DNA of 64,000 nt from Planctomycetota bacterium (GTDB taxonomy: Bacteria > Planctomycetota > Planctomycetia > Pirellulales > PNKZ01): NCBI GenBank assembly GCA_018242585.1, contig JAFEBQ010000004.1, forward strand, positions 123,346 through 187,345, read 5' to 3'. The notes below the pieces were generated by a model. That model had not been told where the DNA came from and searched no databases. It saw only the letters and a list, made by a program, of their open reading frames with translations. Position numbers and translations under genes: made by a program. Positions 24,801 to 33,943 of the stretch are shown one piece after another. Each line of letters begins with the position of its first letter. The first letter of the stretch is position 1.

Positions 24801-27643
24801 TCATTAAGGAGCGTTTCCGTTCGTGGGTGTTCACCGACCCGGAACGCACCGAACGCCTCGTGCGGATTTACAACGACACCTATAACAATCTGCGTCCCCG
24901 GCTGTTCGACGGCTCGCATCTCGATTTCCAGGGGATGAATCAGGCATTGACGCTCCGCCCGCATCAGAAGGATGCCGTCTGGCGGGGCATGAGCAGCGGC
25001 AACACCTTGCTGGCCCACGTCGTCGGTGCCGGCAAGACATTCACGATGGCCGCAACCGGCATGAAGATGAAACAGGCCGGGCTTGTCAAAAAGCCGATGT
25101 ACGTCGTCCCCAATCACCTGCTGGAGCAATTCGCCCGCGAATTCATGCAGTTGTATCCGAATGCGAAGCTGCTGGTTGCCGCCAAGGAAGACCTGACCCG
25201 CGACCGCCGCAAGTTCCTCACCGCCAAGATTGCCAGCGGCGAATGGGATGGCATCGTCGTCACGCATTCATCCTTCGAGCGCATCGGCATGTCACGGGAT
25301 TATCAGGAGAAGTTCCTGCTGGAGCAGATCGCGGAATACGACGCATTGCTCCGCGAACACGCTGCCGACAAGGGCGCCAACCGCAACCTCATCAAGCAGA
25401 TCGAAAAGCAGAAGGCGGCCCGCGCTGAGCGGCTCAAGAACCTTTTGGCCGAGGACAAGAAGGATGACGGGCTGGTATTCGATGAACTGGGGGTCGATCA
25501 CGTCTTCATCGACGAGGCCCATTATTTCAAGAACCTGGAAACCCCGACCAAGATGGAACGTGTCGCCGGTATCCAGACTGGAGGCAGCGAACGCGCCTTC
25601 GACGTGTACATGAAGGCCCGCTTCCTCGACGAGCAGCACGCTGGCCACGGCGTCACATTTGCCACAGGAACGCCGATCAGCAACACGATGGTGGAGATGT
25701 ACACCATGCAGCGATTCCTCGACCCAGAGGGCCTCAGAAGCCGGGGAATCGAGCATTTCGACGCCTGGGCAGCCACCTTCGGCGAAGTCGTGGACACGAT
25801 GGAGATTTCCCCGGATGGTGCCGGGCTTCGCCCCCGCAGCCGGTTTGCCCGGTTCACAAACCTGCCGGAGCTTCAGCAGATGTTCCGGGCATTCTCCGAT
25901 GTGCAGACCGCCGAGATGCTCAACCTGCCGCGTCCGCGACTGCGAGGCGACAAGCCCATCGTGGTTGCCTGCCCCATGTCCGATGAACAGTGCGAACTGC
26001 AAAGGGAGTTGGTGGAACGCTACGAACGGCTGCGGTCGGAGAAGATCGACCCGCGTATTGATAACGCACTGGCAATTACAACCGACGGCCGCAAGCTCGC
26101 CACCGATGCCCGGATGCTTTCGGCCACGGCCCCTGATTTTCCGGGATCGAAGGTCAACCGTCTTGTGGAAAACGTTGTGGAAATCTGGAGGAAGAGCACG
26201 CCAACACGCGGAACGCAAATGATTTTTGCCGACATGGGCGTGAATCCGACAGCGTGGGGTTACTCGCCGTATGACGAGATCATCGAGAAGCTGATCGCCC
26301 AGGGCATTCCCCGCGAGCAGATTGCCACCATCGGCGAAGCCGAATCCGACGCCAAGAAGCAGGCATTGTTCGAGAAGGTTCGCCAAGGTTCAGTGCGGGT
26401 GCTGATCGGCAGTACGCAAAAGATGGGCACGGGCACCAACGTCCAGAAACGGTTGGTCGCCCTGCATCACCTCGATGCACCGTGGAAACCGGCGGAAGTC
26501 GAACAGCGTGACGGCCGCATTCTCCGCCAGGGCAATGAAAACAAGGAAGTGGCGATTTACCGTTACGTTACCGAGGGTTCGTTCGATGCCTATATGTGGC
26601 AGGCCCTCGAAACCAAGGCCCGGTTCATTGGCCAGGTCATCACCGGTGACAATGCCGCCCGACGCGCCGAGGACATCGGCGGACAGGAACTCTCCTATGC
26701 CGAGGTCAAAGCAATCGCATCCGGAAACCCGGCAGTGCTCACACTGGCCGAAGCTGATGCCGAGTTGCAGCGGCTCAACCTCCTGAAAAAGAACCATCTC
26801 GACGAGCAATACGTCGCCCGTCGAAACGTGAAGAGTTTGCCGGCTACCATCACGAGCCTCACCGAACGGCTGTCAAATCTGACCACCGACGAGGCGACCG
26901 TCACGGGCCATGCCCAGGACCGCATCGTCATTGGCAAGCAACCCTGGAACCGCGAAGACGCACCTGCTGCTCTTGCGGGCAAGCTGGAACTGCTGCCGAC
27001 CAACGTCCGCGAGAATACCCGCGTTCCGCTTGGCACCTTCCGGGGCCTGCAATTCGGTTTGGTCCTGCATCCGCAGTTTCCACCCGACGTATATCTCGAA
27101 GGTGCGATCATTCGGCATGACTCGCTTTCGCGGGAGCATCAGGGACCACGCGCCGTGCTCAATGCCCTGGAACGGATTGCCACCGGCTACGCGGCTGAGA
27201 CCGTCCGCGTCCGGCAGGATCTGTCGATTGCCGAATCGCAGTTACGCGACTATCAAGCCCGGCTGGGAAAAGCATTTCCGCACGATGCGTACCTGTTGCA
27301 ACTGACTGACTTACGGGACCAGCTCAAGGCCGGGCTATCGGCTACCGCACACAATTCCCGTGATCAGTCCGGTCCGAGCGTTTCTGAACTGGCCGACCAG
27401 ATCAAATCGCTGAAATCTGCGAACACCATTGAGGCAACTCCGCAGCGCGTGCAACGCAAGCACGTATCTGCTGAGGAGCCAATCACCGCCCGCATCCGCC
27501 GTCGGCAGGAAGAGGTCGCGTCGGCGGACGAATCCAGCCCAAATGAAGACGGATCGCCGGAGCCGAAGACAATGACATTCCAGGAACGCATCCTGAGGGA
27601 ACGCCAGCAGCGCACCGATGGTGAATCGCAAAGCCCATCCTGA
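21803..27643 (+). CDS. Giant DNA methylase-SNF2-type helicase, plasmid type
   Basis: This 1946-residue protein joins an N6-adenine methylase-like domain to a superfamily 2 helicase, a layout found in plasmids, phages and integrative elements with suggested anti-restriction or replication roles. Residues 1-235 are disordered and rich in Pro, Ser and Asp. The methylase region shows ILEPGCGTGNF (SAM loop, about 389) and IGNVPFADLK (about 450) in place of NPPY. The helicase has HVVGAGKTFTMA (about 1072), FIDEAHYFKN (about 1236), FATGTPISNT and QRDGRILRQGN (about 1567). The tail is coiled and charged. The frame stays open from ATG 21803, but GTG 22499 has AAGGAGGAG just upstream and may be the real start. 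Confidence 0.85.
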   Translation: MPKKPPSWDQPTLFPLDGNGSPEPANEVKSTSPVKGDDHALQDHRPNTPPATDGDARTPAEGTQVADNTGAVRPRVEAESRSLHRPAVGDTGPRPEPDPKHGNGDGGRAIAGTFAERVTAGRQGTAYARSGNGVSRWSHVERLKHSRGQRSLFDSLSDDQSPDVPTPPGASDDGTLISPPGRASGIPVPPEGLPQNSAGTVATRAEPRTAADSSASRQAPVAGPVTQGGDRDVQGTQLSFQLDLPPPIRFTDPPPRPAARDLFSIPSSPTPANISSGEKSKARDIIAAIRTLEAIEQEQRRATDAERQVLARFGGFGAVALSIFPDPVTGKHKDTGWQALGEELQSLLTPQEYDSAKRTTFNAFYTSPTVIDGIHDAIGRLGVPEGATILEPGCGTGNFMSQGKPGNRFIGVELDSISGRIARALHPEHDIRIESFRDTTLPENRIDAVIGNVPFADLKLDYHGQKYSLHDYFFAKSIDTLKPGGVLALVTSHFTLDKQNAAIREYLASKADFVGAIRLPSDAFKREGTAVVTDIVFLRKRDRGEPAHHVDPDWLGIAPLTIDGAEVPVNRYFLNHPEMVLGNWSRKDTLYGGEGFSVIGNGDLQGKLRQAIDRLPKFEPLQSTQAETEAAPAFVPPPPERHISEGSFFLGDDKVIYQSQGGQGVPVVYGGTTLKADGTMTGKRMAALVELRDRARRVLQSQNEGWPQSHRDDARRELNRTYDRFVAAYGPINKTTFGETADGSVIRRMPNLVKFKEDPDAMLVMSLEDYDEVTGKATKAAIMSKDVVGKNPPVTQVRSAEEGLLVSLNQRGTVDLAYIASLYGKPEQQIITELGDLIFQEPQSQEWQTADAYLSGNVRAKLAAAEAAGSQYQRNVNALRQVQPEDVLPGDIDAGLGAPWIPASDIQAFAADLFHVEPSSVPVAHLKKDAVWSLDAGYAAKASVAATSEFGTSRANGTWLLELALNMKSPTIYDTIQNGDCEERVVNQEETMAAREKQKLIKERFRSWVFTDPERTERLVRIYNDTYNNLRPRLFDGSHLDFQGMNQALTLRPHQKDAVWRGMSSGNTLLAHVVGAGKTFTMAATGMKMKQAGLVKKPMYVVPNHLLEQFAREFMQLYPNAKLLVAAKEDLTRDRRKFLTAKIASGEWDGIVVTHSSFERIGMSRDYQEKFLLEQIAEYDALLREHAADKGANRNLIKQIEKQKAARAERLKNLLAEDKKDDGLVFDELGVDHVFIDEAHYFKNLETPTKMERVAGIQTGGSERAFDVYMKARFLDEQHAGHGVTFATGTPISNTMVEMYTMQRFLDPEGLRSRGIEHFDAWAATFGEVVDTMEISPDGAGLRPRSRFARFTNLPELQQMFRAFSDVQTAEMLNLPRPRLRGDKPIVVACPMSDEQCELQRELVERYERLRSEKIDPRIDNALAITTDGRKLATDARMLSATAPDFPGSKVNRLVENVVEIWRKSTPTRGTQMIFADMGVNPTAWGYSPYDEIIEKLIAQGIPREQIATIGEAESDAKKQALFEKVRQGSVRVLIGSTQKMGTGTNVQKRLVALHHLDAPWKPAEVEQRDGRILRQGNENKEVAIYRYVTEGSFDAYMWQALETKARFIGQVITGDNAARRAEDIGGQELSYAEVKAIASGNPAVLTLAEADAELQRLNLLKKNHLDEQYVARRNVKSLPATITSLTERLSNLTTDEATVTGHAQDRIVIGKQPWNREDAPAALAGKLELLPTNVRENTRVPLGTFRGLQFGLVLHPQFPPDVYLEGAIIRHDSLSREHQGPRAVLNALERIATGYAAETVRVRQDLSIAESQLRDYQARLGKAFPHDAYLLQLTDLRDQLKAGLSATAHNSRDQSGPSVSELADQIKSLKSANTIEATPQRVQRKHVSAEEPITARIRRRQEEVASADESSPNEDGSPEPKTMTFQERILRERQQRTDGESQSPS
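21915..22232 (+). CDS. Small plasmid-type protein embedded in another frame of the helicase gene
   Basis: This 105-residue helical protein contains TMHYKTIVLTLLQQRTEMHE, then RLRKERRLLTTLERYAHELK and ending LDQAMAFLVGPMSRD. The sequence reads as a well-ordered coiled helical protein, and AAAGGAG lies just upstream of the ATG codons at 21912-21920. Small proteins of this look sit before methylase-helicase genes on other plasmids, from memory of the family style. It lies wholly inside the long frame that starts at 21803, so either the two genes overlap by about 320 bp or the helicase starts later, at GTG 22499. Confidence 0.75.
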   Translation, partial: TMHYKTIVLTLLQQRTEMHERLRKERRLLTTLERYAHELKQSHEAFIDLLSAIPGHDPSQIRSTAMEMAVEQLQERLQSESPQDDRELPTLDQAMAFLVGPMSRD

Positions 27644-27743
27644 TAATCCACTCGTGCAAAGGAAGAACCCCCGCTCAGAATCCACCTCAGGCTCTGGTGA
27701 ATGGTTCAGAAGGACCAGCAGCTTCACCTCTGCCTCTGTCGCA

Positions 27744-27778
27744 TTTCGTCGCGGGGCTTGTGAACCCCCGCGACGAAA
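27744..27778. terminator. Perfect 13 bp hairpin without T-run
   Basis: TTTCGTCGCGGGG (27744-27756) pairs exactly with CCCCGCGACGAAA (27766-27778) around a 9-base loop. There is no T-run on either side. It could end transcription of the methylase-helicase gene with Rho, or be the remains of a recombination or IS end. Confidence 0.5.
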
Positions 27779-27928
27779 CACTCCGACGGCGACGGTGAAT
27801 AAAACGTCCGAATCAGGTTGCGACAGGCTGGTGGCCGCTCTTTCACCCTAAGGCACAGCTGAATACACGCCTGCGAGAGGCTGATTGTCGGCCAAGGCTG
27901 CCACGCACTCACGGTGGCACTCTAACAA

Positions 27929-27952
27929 AACGATTGCATCTATGCGATCGTT
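27929..27952. promoter_or_regulatory. 24 bp palindrome upstream of the czc operon (operator candidate)
   Basis: AACGATTGCAT and ATGCGATCGTT face each other across CT, with one mismatch per arm. The centre is about 28 bases before the CzcI-like ATG. This fits a dimeric repressor or activator site for the metal operon; no cognate regulator gene is seen in the window. Confidence 0.5.
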
Positions 27953-27968
27953 GTGATAGCCATGTCCC

Positions 27969-28283
27969 ATGAGCCGAATCGTACTTCTTTTTACCATCAT
28001 CATGAGCCTTGTGGTTGTACCCACCTATCACGGATATCAGTGCGTCCTGCACCATTCGTCTATGCAACTCGCCAGTGTCTCTGACAATCATATTACCCAG
28101 AAATCTGAGAAGCCTGGAGAATCCGACCATTTCTGCTGCCAACATCATCAGTCACTCCGGCAAACACTCGAATTGTTCTCTTATCATCGCAGTGCGATAA
28201 GCCAGCCTTTCTTGTTTTTCACAGACAGCAACCTCAGATCATTCTCGCCCCGTCCACTCTTAGAGCCTCCATCGCACGCTTAA
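27969..28283 (+). CDS. CzcI-like small secreted metal-operon protein
   Basis: This 104-residue protein has an N-terminal signal helix (RIVLLFTIIMSLVVVPTYHG). The following region is rich in His and Cys: CVLHHSSM, then SDHFCCQHHQSL. Its size, export signal and place as first gene of a CBA-type RND operon fit CzcI-like proteins, thought to act in periplasmic metal sensing or handling. The match is by layout and not by strong residue identity. A palindrome lies just upstream. Confidence 0.65.
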   Translation: MSRIVLLFTIIMSLVVVPTYHGYQCVLHHSSMQLASVSDNHITQKSEKPGESDHFCCQHHQSLRQTLELFSYHRSAISQPFLFFTDSNLRSFSPRPLLEPPSHA

Positions 28284-28362
28284 CGCTTAATTATCCATCA
28301 GCTGACGCGCCTCATTCGCGCGCTCAATGACAAATCCTGTTACGGAATTATGTGTTTGCGTT

Positions 28363-29724
28363 ATGAGACGATGTGTTTTGATCACTTCTTTAATTGGCAT
28401 TTCTGTGCCAACAACGGCTTCAGCTACGCGCGTTCAGCTGCTTGCGGAAACAAGTAATGTGACGCAGACCGAAGCCCATGACCCTGGCACCGCGAGTGAT
28501 ACGATTGCACGCCCCACGACGCCGATGGTGGTCACACTGGAAACTGCGATCACGAATGCTCTTGCTGCTTCACCGCGACTTAGGTCAGTAAAAGCGTCAC
28601 TTGCAGCGAGTAAAGGTGAACGCGACCAAGCCAGTGCATGGGCAAATCCTGAGGCCTCCGTGGAAGCGGAGAATATCGGCGGCGAAGGCCAGTATCGCGG
28701 ATTGCGATCGGCAGAGGTAACGTATGGGGTGTCACAGCTGATAGAGATTGGCGGCAAACGTTCTGCCCGCATCGACGTTGCTGAGCAAGGCGCAACACTT
28801 GCGGGATTCGATTACGAAACGGCGCGGCTGGATCTGGTGCGCGAAGTGCAGCTCGCTTATATCGACGCCATCGCCGCGCAGGAACAGGCACAAATCACCT
28901 CCGAGCAACAGGAATTGGCAAAAGACGTATTGAGCGTGGTGAGCCAGCGCGTCGGCGCGGCGCGTGAGCCGTTGATTCAGAAAAGCAAGGCGGAAGTAGC
29001 GCTTTCCACCAGCACCATCGCACATGACAAAGCGGAACTCGCTCTTGTGACCGCCAAGCGCGCGCTGGCCTCGCTATGGGGCGGCACAAATGAGGCGTAT
29101 GAGCTCGACAACGCCGCTTTCTTTACGATTACACAACCGGCGCCGCTGGCCGTAGCAATGGATGAGTGGAAGAAAAACCCGGATTTCGCCCGCTTCGATG
29201 CGGAAGTTGCGCGCAGCAAAGCAGCGCTGGATTTGGAAAAAGCCAATGCGGTGCCGGACCCGCGCATCAGCGCCGGTGTGCGGGATTTCCGCGAGAGCAA
29301 TGACCGCGCCTTCGTAGTCGGCCTGTCGCTGCCGATTCCGGTATTCAATCTGAATCGCGGCAATATTGAGACAGCCCGCCAGGAAGTCACCCGCACCGAA
29401 AGCATCAGGGAAAATGCGGCGCTGACGCTCAATACCGAACTGACGCGCGCGCAGGCTGAACTGGAAATAGCATACAACCAGGCCGTCACTCTTAAAGATA
29501 CCATTCTGCCCGCTGCGCAGAAGGCTTTTACCTTGTCGCGCCGGGGCTATGGCGAAGGCAAGTTTTCCTATCTGGAAGTGCTTGACGCCCAGCGAACGCT
29601 TTATGAAACCCGCTCCAGCTACCAGGATGCCTTGCGCGATTACCACCGCAACCGCGCCGAAGTGGAGCGCCTGACCGCCACCCATACCACGCCAGCCAGT
29701 TATAACGAGGAGCCTCATGAGTAA
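28363..29724 (+). CDS. czcC: CzcC-type outer-membrane efflux protein (TolC family)
   Basis: This protein of about 453 residues is the outer-membrane channel of a CzcCBA heavy-metal efflux system. A signal peptide is seen in MRRCVLITSLIGISVPTTAS, which favours ATG 28363 over the in-frame ATG 28327. Two OEP-type repeats follow, with AITNALAASPRLRSVKASLA, ANPEASVEAENIGGEGQYRG, ELSQLIEIGGKR-like sequence GVSQLIEIGGKRSARI, and SLPIPVFNLNRGNIETARQE. The C-terminal SYLEVLDAQRTLYE is a strong CzcC mark. It overlaps the adaptor gene by 8 bp and reads with it as one operon. Confidence 0.9.
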   Translation: MRRCVLITSLIGISVPTTASATRVQLLAETSNVTQTEAHDPGTASDTIARPTTPMVVTLETAITNALAASPRLRSVKASLAASKGERDQASAWANPEASVEAENIGGEGQYRGLRSAEVTYGVSQLIEIGGKRSARIDVAEQGATLAGFDYETARLDLVREVQLAYIDAIAAQEQAQITSEQQELAKDVLSVVSQRVGAAREPLIQKSKAEVALSTSTIAHDKAELALVTAKRALASLWGGTNEAYELDNAAFFTITQPAPLAVAMDEWKKNPDFARFDAEVARSKAALDLEKANAVPDPRISAGVRDFRESNDRAFVVGLSLPIPVFNLNRGNIETARQEVTRTESIRENAALTLNTELTRAQAELEIAYNQAVTLKDTILPAAQKAFTLSRRGYGEGKFSYLEVLDAQRTLYETRSSYQDALRDYHRNRAEVERLTATHTTPASYNEEPHE

Positions 29725-30694
29725 TAAATCGCTAGTTATTATTTTGTTGTTGGCGGCGTTGATTGGCGGTGGCTACTGGCTTATGGGCGGCAAGGCTGAA
29801 AATGCGCTCGCGCAGGCCGAACCGGAAAGGAAAGAAGAAGGCAATGCCGAGGAAGGCCATAAGGAAGGTGAGCCCGCCGGCGACAGCACGGAGATCGCCA
29901 AGGACGCCGCCGATGCTGCGGGCATTAAGACGGAAACCGCTGGCGGTGCCACTGTTGCGGAAACCGTAACGCTGACCGGGCGCATCACGCTGAACCAAAA
30001 CACCATTGCACAGGTAAAAGCGCGCTTTCCGGGCATCGTGCGCGATGTGAAAAAAGGCCAAGGCGAAACCGTCGATGTGGGCGATGTGCTGGCGACGGTG
30101 GAAAGCAATGATAGCCTTCAGGTCTATCCGGTGAAAGCGCCGATTCATGGCGTCATCCTCGCGCGCAATACCAATATTGGCGATGTCGCAGGCGATTCGC
30201 CGCTCTTTACCATCGTCAACGTGTCGAACGTATGGGCGGAATTTCACGTTTTCCCGCGCGATATCGACAAGATTAAGAACGGGCAAACTGTCCGCGTCAT
30301 TAGCTTTGAAGGACAGCATGAAGGTGAAGCGCCGATCTCGGTGGTATCGCCGATCGCTGAATCTTCCAGCCAAACCATAGTTGCGCGCGTGACGCTGCCG
30401 AATGACGAAGGCCTATGGCATTCGGGCATGACGGTGCGCGGCGACGTGGCGGTGCGTGAGAAGCAAGTGCCGCTTGCCGTCAAAACATCCGCGATTCAGC
30501 GAATGGAAGGCAAAACGGTGGTGTTCGTGCGAGACGGCGATAAGTACCTCATGCGCCCTATCAAGGCGGGGATTGCCGACAACGAATGGACGGAAGTGCG
30601 CGATGGGCTGAAACCCGGCGAATCATATGTCAGCGGCAACAGCTTTTTAATTAAGGCCGACATCGGCAAAGCCGGTGCCGAGCATGAGGACTAA
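29717..30694 (+). CDS. czcB: CzcB-type periplasmic adaptor (membrane fusion protein)
   Basis: This 325-residue adaptor would link the RND pump to the outer-membrane channel. It has an N-terminal membrane anchor (SLVIILLLAALIGGGYWLM), an acidic, His-containing linker, and the CzcB-like LTGRITLNQNTIAQVKARFP. The lipoyl-type half-motifs GIVRDVKKGQGETVDVGDVL and VYPVKAPIHGVILARN follow, then the beta-barrel and membrane-proximal domains with PDNEGLWHSGM-like LPNDEGLWHSGM. No N-terminal Cys or Met metal motif is obvious. It begins inside the last codons of czcC and ends 3 bp before the pump gene. Confidence 0.9.
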   Translation: MSNKSLVIILLLAALIGGGYWLMGGKAENALAQAEPERKEEGNAEEGHKEGEPAGDSTEIAKDAADAAGIKTETAGGATVAETVTLTGRITLNQNTIAQVKARFPGIVRDVKKGQGETVDVGDVLATVESNDSLQVYPVKAPIHGVILARNTNIGDVAGDSPLFTIVNVSNVWAEFHVFPRDIDKIKNGQTVRVISFEGQHEGEAPISVVSPIAESSSQTIVARVTLPNDEGLWHSGMTVRGDVAVREKQVPLAVKTSAIQRMEGKTVVFVRDGDKYLMRPIKAGIADNEWTEVRDGLKPGESYVSGNSFLIKADIGKAGAEHED

Positions 30695-30697
30695 ATC

Positions 30698-33600
30698 ATG
30701 ATCGAGCGCATTTTAGGCTTTTCCCTCCATCACCGTTACCTGGTCGCATTGCTCAGCGCAGCGGTTGCCGTGTTTGGTCTGTATTCGCTCAAAGCTCTGC
30801 CGATCGACGCCGTGCCGGATATCACCAACGTACAGGTGCAGATCAATACGGTCGCACCCGCGCTTTCTCCGATGGAAATCGAAAAGCAGGTTACTTTCGC
30901 AGTGGAAACGGCGCTGGCTGGCATTCCAGGCTTGGAGAGCACCCGCTCGATCTCGCGCAACGGGTTCAGCCAGGTGACGGCGGTTTTTCATGATGACGTC
31001 GATATTTATTTTGCTCGCGCGCAGGTAAATGAACGCTTGGCCGAAGCGAAGGAATCGCTACCGACCGGCACCGACCCGCGCATGGGAGCAATCTCGACAG
31101 GCTTGGGTGAAATTTATATGTGGACGGTGCGCTATGCGCATCCAAAAGGCGAAGGCGCGGCGGTAAAGGACGGCGAAGCGGGTTGGCAAAGCGACGGCAG
31201 TTATTTAACACCAGAAGGACAGAAGCTCAAAGGGGATATGGAATTAGCATCCTACCTGCGCACGGTGCAGGACTGGATTATCCGCCCGCAGCTTAAAAGC
31301 GTAGCGGGCGTGGCCGGCGTCGATGCCATCGGCGGCTATAAGCGCGAGTACCATGTGCAGCCATACCCGGAAAAGCTGGTGGCGCTAGGACTTAGTTTTA
31401 AGGACATCGTAGAGGCCCTTGAAAAGAACAATCAAAGCGTCGGCGCTGGCTATATCGAAAAAGCCGGTGACTCTTATGTGGTGCGCGCCGATGGACGTAT
31501 CAGCACGGCGGAGGAAATTGGCGATATCGTCGTCACCACGCGCCGAGGCGTGCCGGTCTATTTGCGCGACATTGCCCAGGTCGGAATTGGCAAGGAACTC
31601 CGCACGGGCTCCGCATCGGAGAACGGTCAGGAGGTCGTGGTTGGCACATCGCTGATGCTGATCGGCGCGAACAGTCGCACCGTATCGGAAGCGGTGGACA
31701 CGAAGCTGAAAGAAATCGTCAAATCCCTGCCGCCGGATATCGAAGCCAAGACAGTATTGAACCGCACCAACCTGGTGAACCGGACCATCGGCACGGTGGA
31801 GAAAAATCTGACCGAAGGCGCGCTACTGGTCATCGCTGTGCTGTTCCTTGTGCTTGGCAACATCCGCGCCGCCATGATTACGGCGCTGGTCATCCCGATT
31901 TCAATGCTGATGACTTTTATCGGAATGATTAAGCTAGGTATTTCCGGCAATCTGATGAGCTTGGGCGCGCTCGACTTCGGCCTGATCGTGGACGGCGCGA
32001 TCATCATCACAGAAAACTGCCTGCACCGACTGGCACATGCGCAGAAACATTGCAGCCGCGTACTGAATCTGAAAGAACGCCTGCACGAGGTAATGCTGGC
32101 GGGCAAGGAAATCATTAAGCCCATCGTGTTCGGCCAAGCCATCATCATCATGGTGTATGTGCCGATGCTCACCTTCACTGGCATCGAAGGCAAGATGTTC
32201 GAGCCGATGGCGATCACCGTCATTCTGGCGCTGGTTGCCTCCTTCGTGCTTTCTATCACGTTCGTACCGGCAATGATTGCCATCTTCGTCACTGGCAAGG
32301 TGAAGGAAGGCGAAGGCCGTATGGTGGAAAAAGCCAAGGAGTATTATCTGCCTTGGCTGGAACGTACAATCGCGCGCCCCGGCAAAACCGCTGGCATCGC
32401 TACCGCGCTGGTGCTGCTGGCGATCGTCACTTTCAACTTCCTCGGCCGCGAGTTCATTCCGACGCTCGACGAGAAGGATATGGCGATGCAGGCGCTGCGT
32501 ATCCCTTCCACCTCACTCACGCAATCGCAGACAATGCAGTTTGAAGTGGAAAAAGCGGTCAGCGGTTTCAAGGAAGTGGCGTTCGTTTTCAGCAAAACCG
32601 GCTCGGCGGAAATGGCATCCGACCCGATGCCGCCAAACGCCACGGATACCTTCATTATCCTGAAAGACCAGAAAGAATGGCCTGACCCGAAACTGCCGAA
32701 ATCCGAACTGATTAAGCGGGTGGAGGAAGCCGTGCGCAAGGTGCCGGGCAACAATTATGAATTTACCCAGCCGATTCAGATGCGCTTCAACGAGCTGATC
32801 GCCGGCGTGCGCGGCGACGTGGCGGTGAAGATCTATGGCGACGATTTCGGCGCGATGGGGAAAACCGGCGGGCAGATCATGCAGCAGCTCCAGGCCATTC
32901 CCGGCGCGGCGGACGTCAAGGAGGAGCAAGCCAGCGGCCTGCCGTTCTTGGAAATCAATCTGGATAGGCCAGCGATTGCGCGCTACGGCCTCAATGTCAG
33001 CGATGTGCTCGATGTGGTGGCGATCGCCGTGGGCGGGCGAGAATCCGGACTCGTGTTCCAGGGTGACAGGCGCTTCGATATTCTGGTGCGGCTGCCAGAT
33101 AACCTCCGCGGTGATATAGCGGTGATTGAAAACCTGCCGATTCTGCTGCCGGAGGAAACTGAAAACTCCGACGAAAACGCCAATCTGCCGCACAGCCGCC
33201 CGCGCTATCTCCCCTTACGCGAAGTGGCGAAGCTGGAAATGGTGGAAGGTCCGAACCAGATCAGCCGCGAGAACGGCAAGCGCCGTATGGTAGTGCAGGC
33301 CAACGTGCGCGGGCGCGACATCGGCTCATTCGTCGCTGATGCTCAGGCGGCGGTGGATGCCAAGGTGAAGCTCCCAGCCGGATACTGGCTGGAATGGGGC
33401 GGGCAGTTTAAGAATTTGAAGGAAGCCAGCGACCGCCTGATGATCGTGGTGCCTACCTGCTTCTTCTTCATTTTCCTGCTGCTCTTTGCCGCGCTCAATT
33501 CCGTGAAGCAGGCGCTGCTGGTGTTCTCCGGCATTCCGCTGGCGGTGGTGGGCGGCGTGTTCACGCTGCTGTTGATCAACATGCCGTTTTCGATTTCGGC

Positions 33601-33943
33601 GGGCGTGGGCTTTATCGCGCTGTCCGGTATCTCGGTGCTTAACGGCTTGGTGATGATCAACAGCATCAACCAGCTCGTGCAGGAAGGCCTGCCGAAAGAG
33701 GAAGCCGTGCGCCAAGGCACATTAAACCGCTTGCGCGCCATGATTATGGCAACGGTGGTGCCGTCGCTCGGTTATGTGCCGATGGCACTTTCCAACGGCG
33801 CGGGCGCAGAAGTGCAGAAGCCGCTGGCCGTCGTGGTGATCGGCGGGCTCATCGCAGCAACCATCTTGACGCTCCTGGTGCTTCCCGCTCTCTACAACCG
33901 CTTTAATCTAGCCCAAGAATTGACCGAGAAGGAGGAACTATGA
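30698..33943 (+). CDS. czcA: CzcA-type heavy-metal RND pump
   Basis: This 1081-residue inner-membrane proton/metal antiporter belongs to the HME-RND family. Twelve transmembrane helices and two large periplasmic loops are evident. The opening FSLHHRYLVALLSAAVAVFG and PIDAVPDITNVQVQINT are standard. The transmembrane helix 4 signature DFGLIVDGAIIITEN (about residue 427) matches the DFGxxxDGAxxxxEN type of Zn/Co/Cd exporters, so divalent zinc-group ions are the likeliest substrates. An unusual insert with WQSDGSYLTPEGQKLKGDME lies in the first periplasmic loop. It ends overlapping the next lipoprotein gene by 4 bp. Confidence 0.93.
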   Translation: MIERILGFSLHHRYLVALLSAAVAVFGLYSLKALPIDAVPDITNVQVQINTVAPALSPMEIEKQVTFAVETALAGIPGLESTRSISRNGFSQVTAVFHDDVDIYFARAQVNERLAEAKESLPTGTDPRMGAISTGLGEIYMWTVRYAHPKGEGAAVKDGEAGWQSDGSYLTPEGQKLKGDMELASYLRTVQDWIIRPQLKSVAGVAGVDAIGGYKREYHVQPYPEKLVALGLSFKDIVEALEKNNQSVGAGYIEKAGDSYVVRADGRISTAEEIGDIVVTTRRGVPVYLRDIAQVGIGKELRTGSASENGQEVVVGTSLMLIGANSRTVSEAVDTKLKEIVKSLPPDIEAKTVLNRTNLVNRTIGTVEKNLTEGALLVIAVLFLVLGNIRAAMITALVIPISMLMTFIGMIKLGISGNLMSLGALDFGLIVDGAIIITENCLHRLAHAQKHCSRVLNLKERLHEVMLAGKEIIKPIVFGQAIIIMVYVPMLTFTGIEGKMFEPMAITVILALVASFVLSITFVPAMIAIFVTGKVKEGEGRMVEKAKEYYLPWLERTIARPGKTAGIATALVLLAIVTFNFLGREFIPTLDEKDMAMQALRIPSTSLTQSQTMQFEVEKAVSGFKEVAFVFSKTGSAEMASDPMPPNATDTFIILKDQKEWPDPKLPKSELIKRVEEAVRKVPGNNYEFTQPIQMRFNELIAGVRGDVAVKIYGDDFGAMGKTGGQIMQQLQAIPGAADVKEEQASGLPFLEINLDRPAIARYGLNVSDVLDVVAIAVGGRESGLVFQGDRRFDILVRLPDNLRGDIAVIENLPILLPEETENSDENANLPHSRPRYLPLREVAKLEMVEGPNQISRENGKRRMVVQANVRGRDIGSFVADAQAAVDAKVKLPAGYWLEWGGQFKNLKEASDRLMIVVPTCFFFIFLLLFAALNSVKQALLVFSGIPLAVVGGVFTLLLINMPFSISAGVGFIALSGISVLNGLVMINSINQLVQEGLPKEEAVRQGTLNRLRAMIMATVVPSLGYVPMALSNGAGAEVQKPLAVVVIGGLIAATILTLLVLPALYNRFNLAQELTEKEEL

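Larger units (their letters stand above)
27644..27968. other. Intergenic region at the join of plasmid-type and czc-type DNA
   Basis: No gene is supported in these 325 bases. They hold the perfect hairpin at 27744-27778 and the palindrome at 27929-27952 before the CzcI-like gene. Base composition shifts toward AT beyond this point, so a join between DNA of different origin is likely here. Confidence 0.55.

Noticed and set aside
27618..27851. 77-residue plus-strand frame
   Set aside because: It overlaps the helicase end and the perfect hairpin; no family match or ribosome site.
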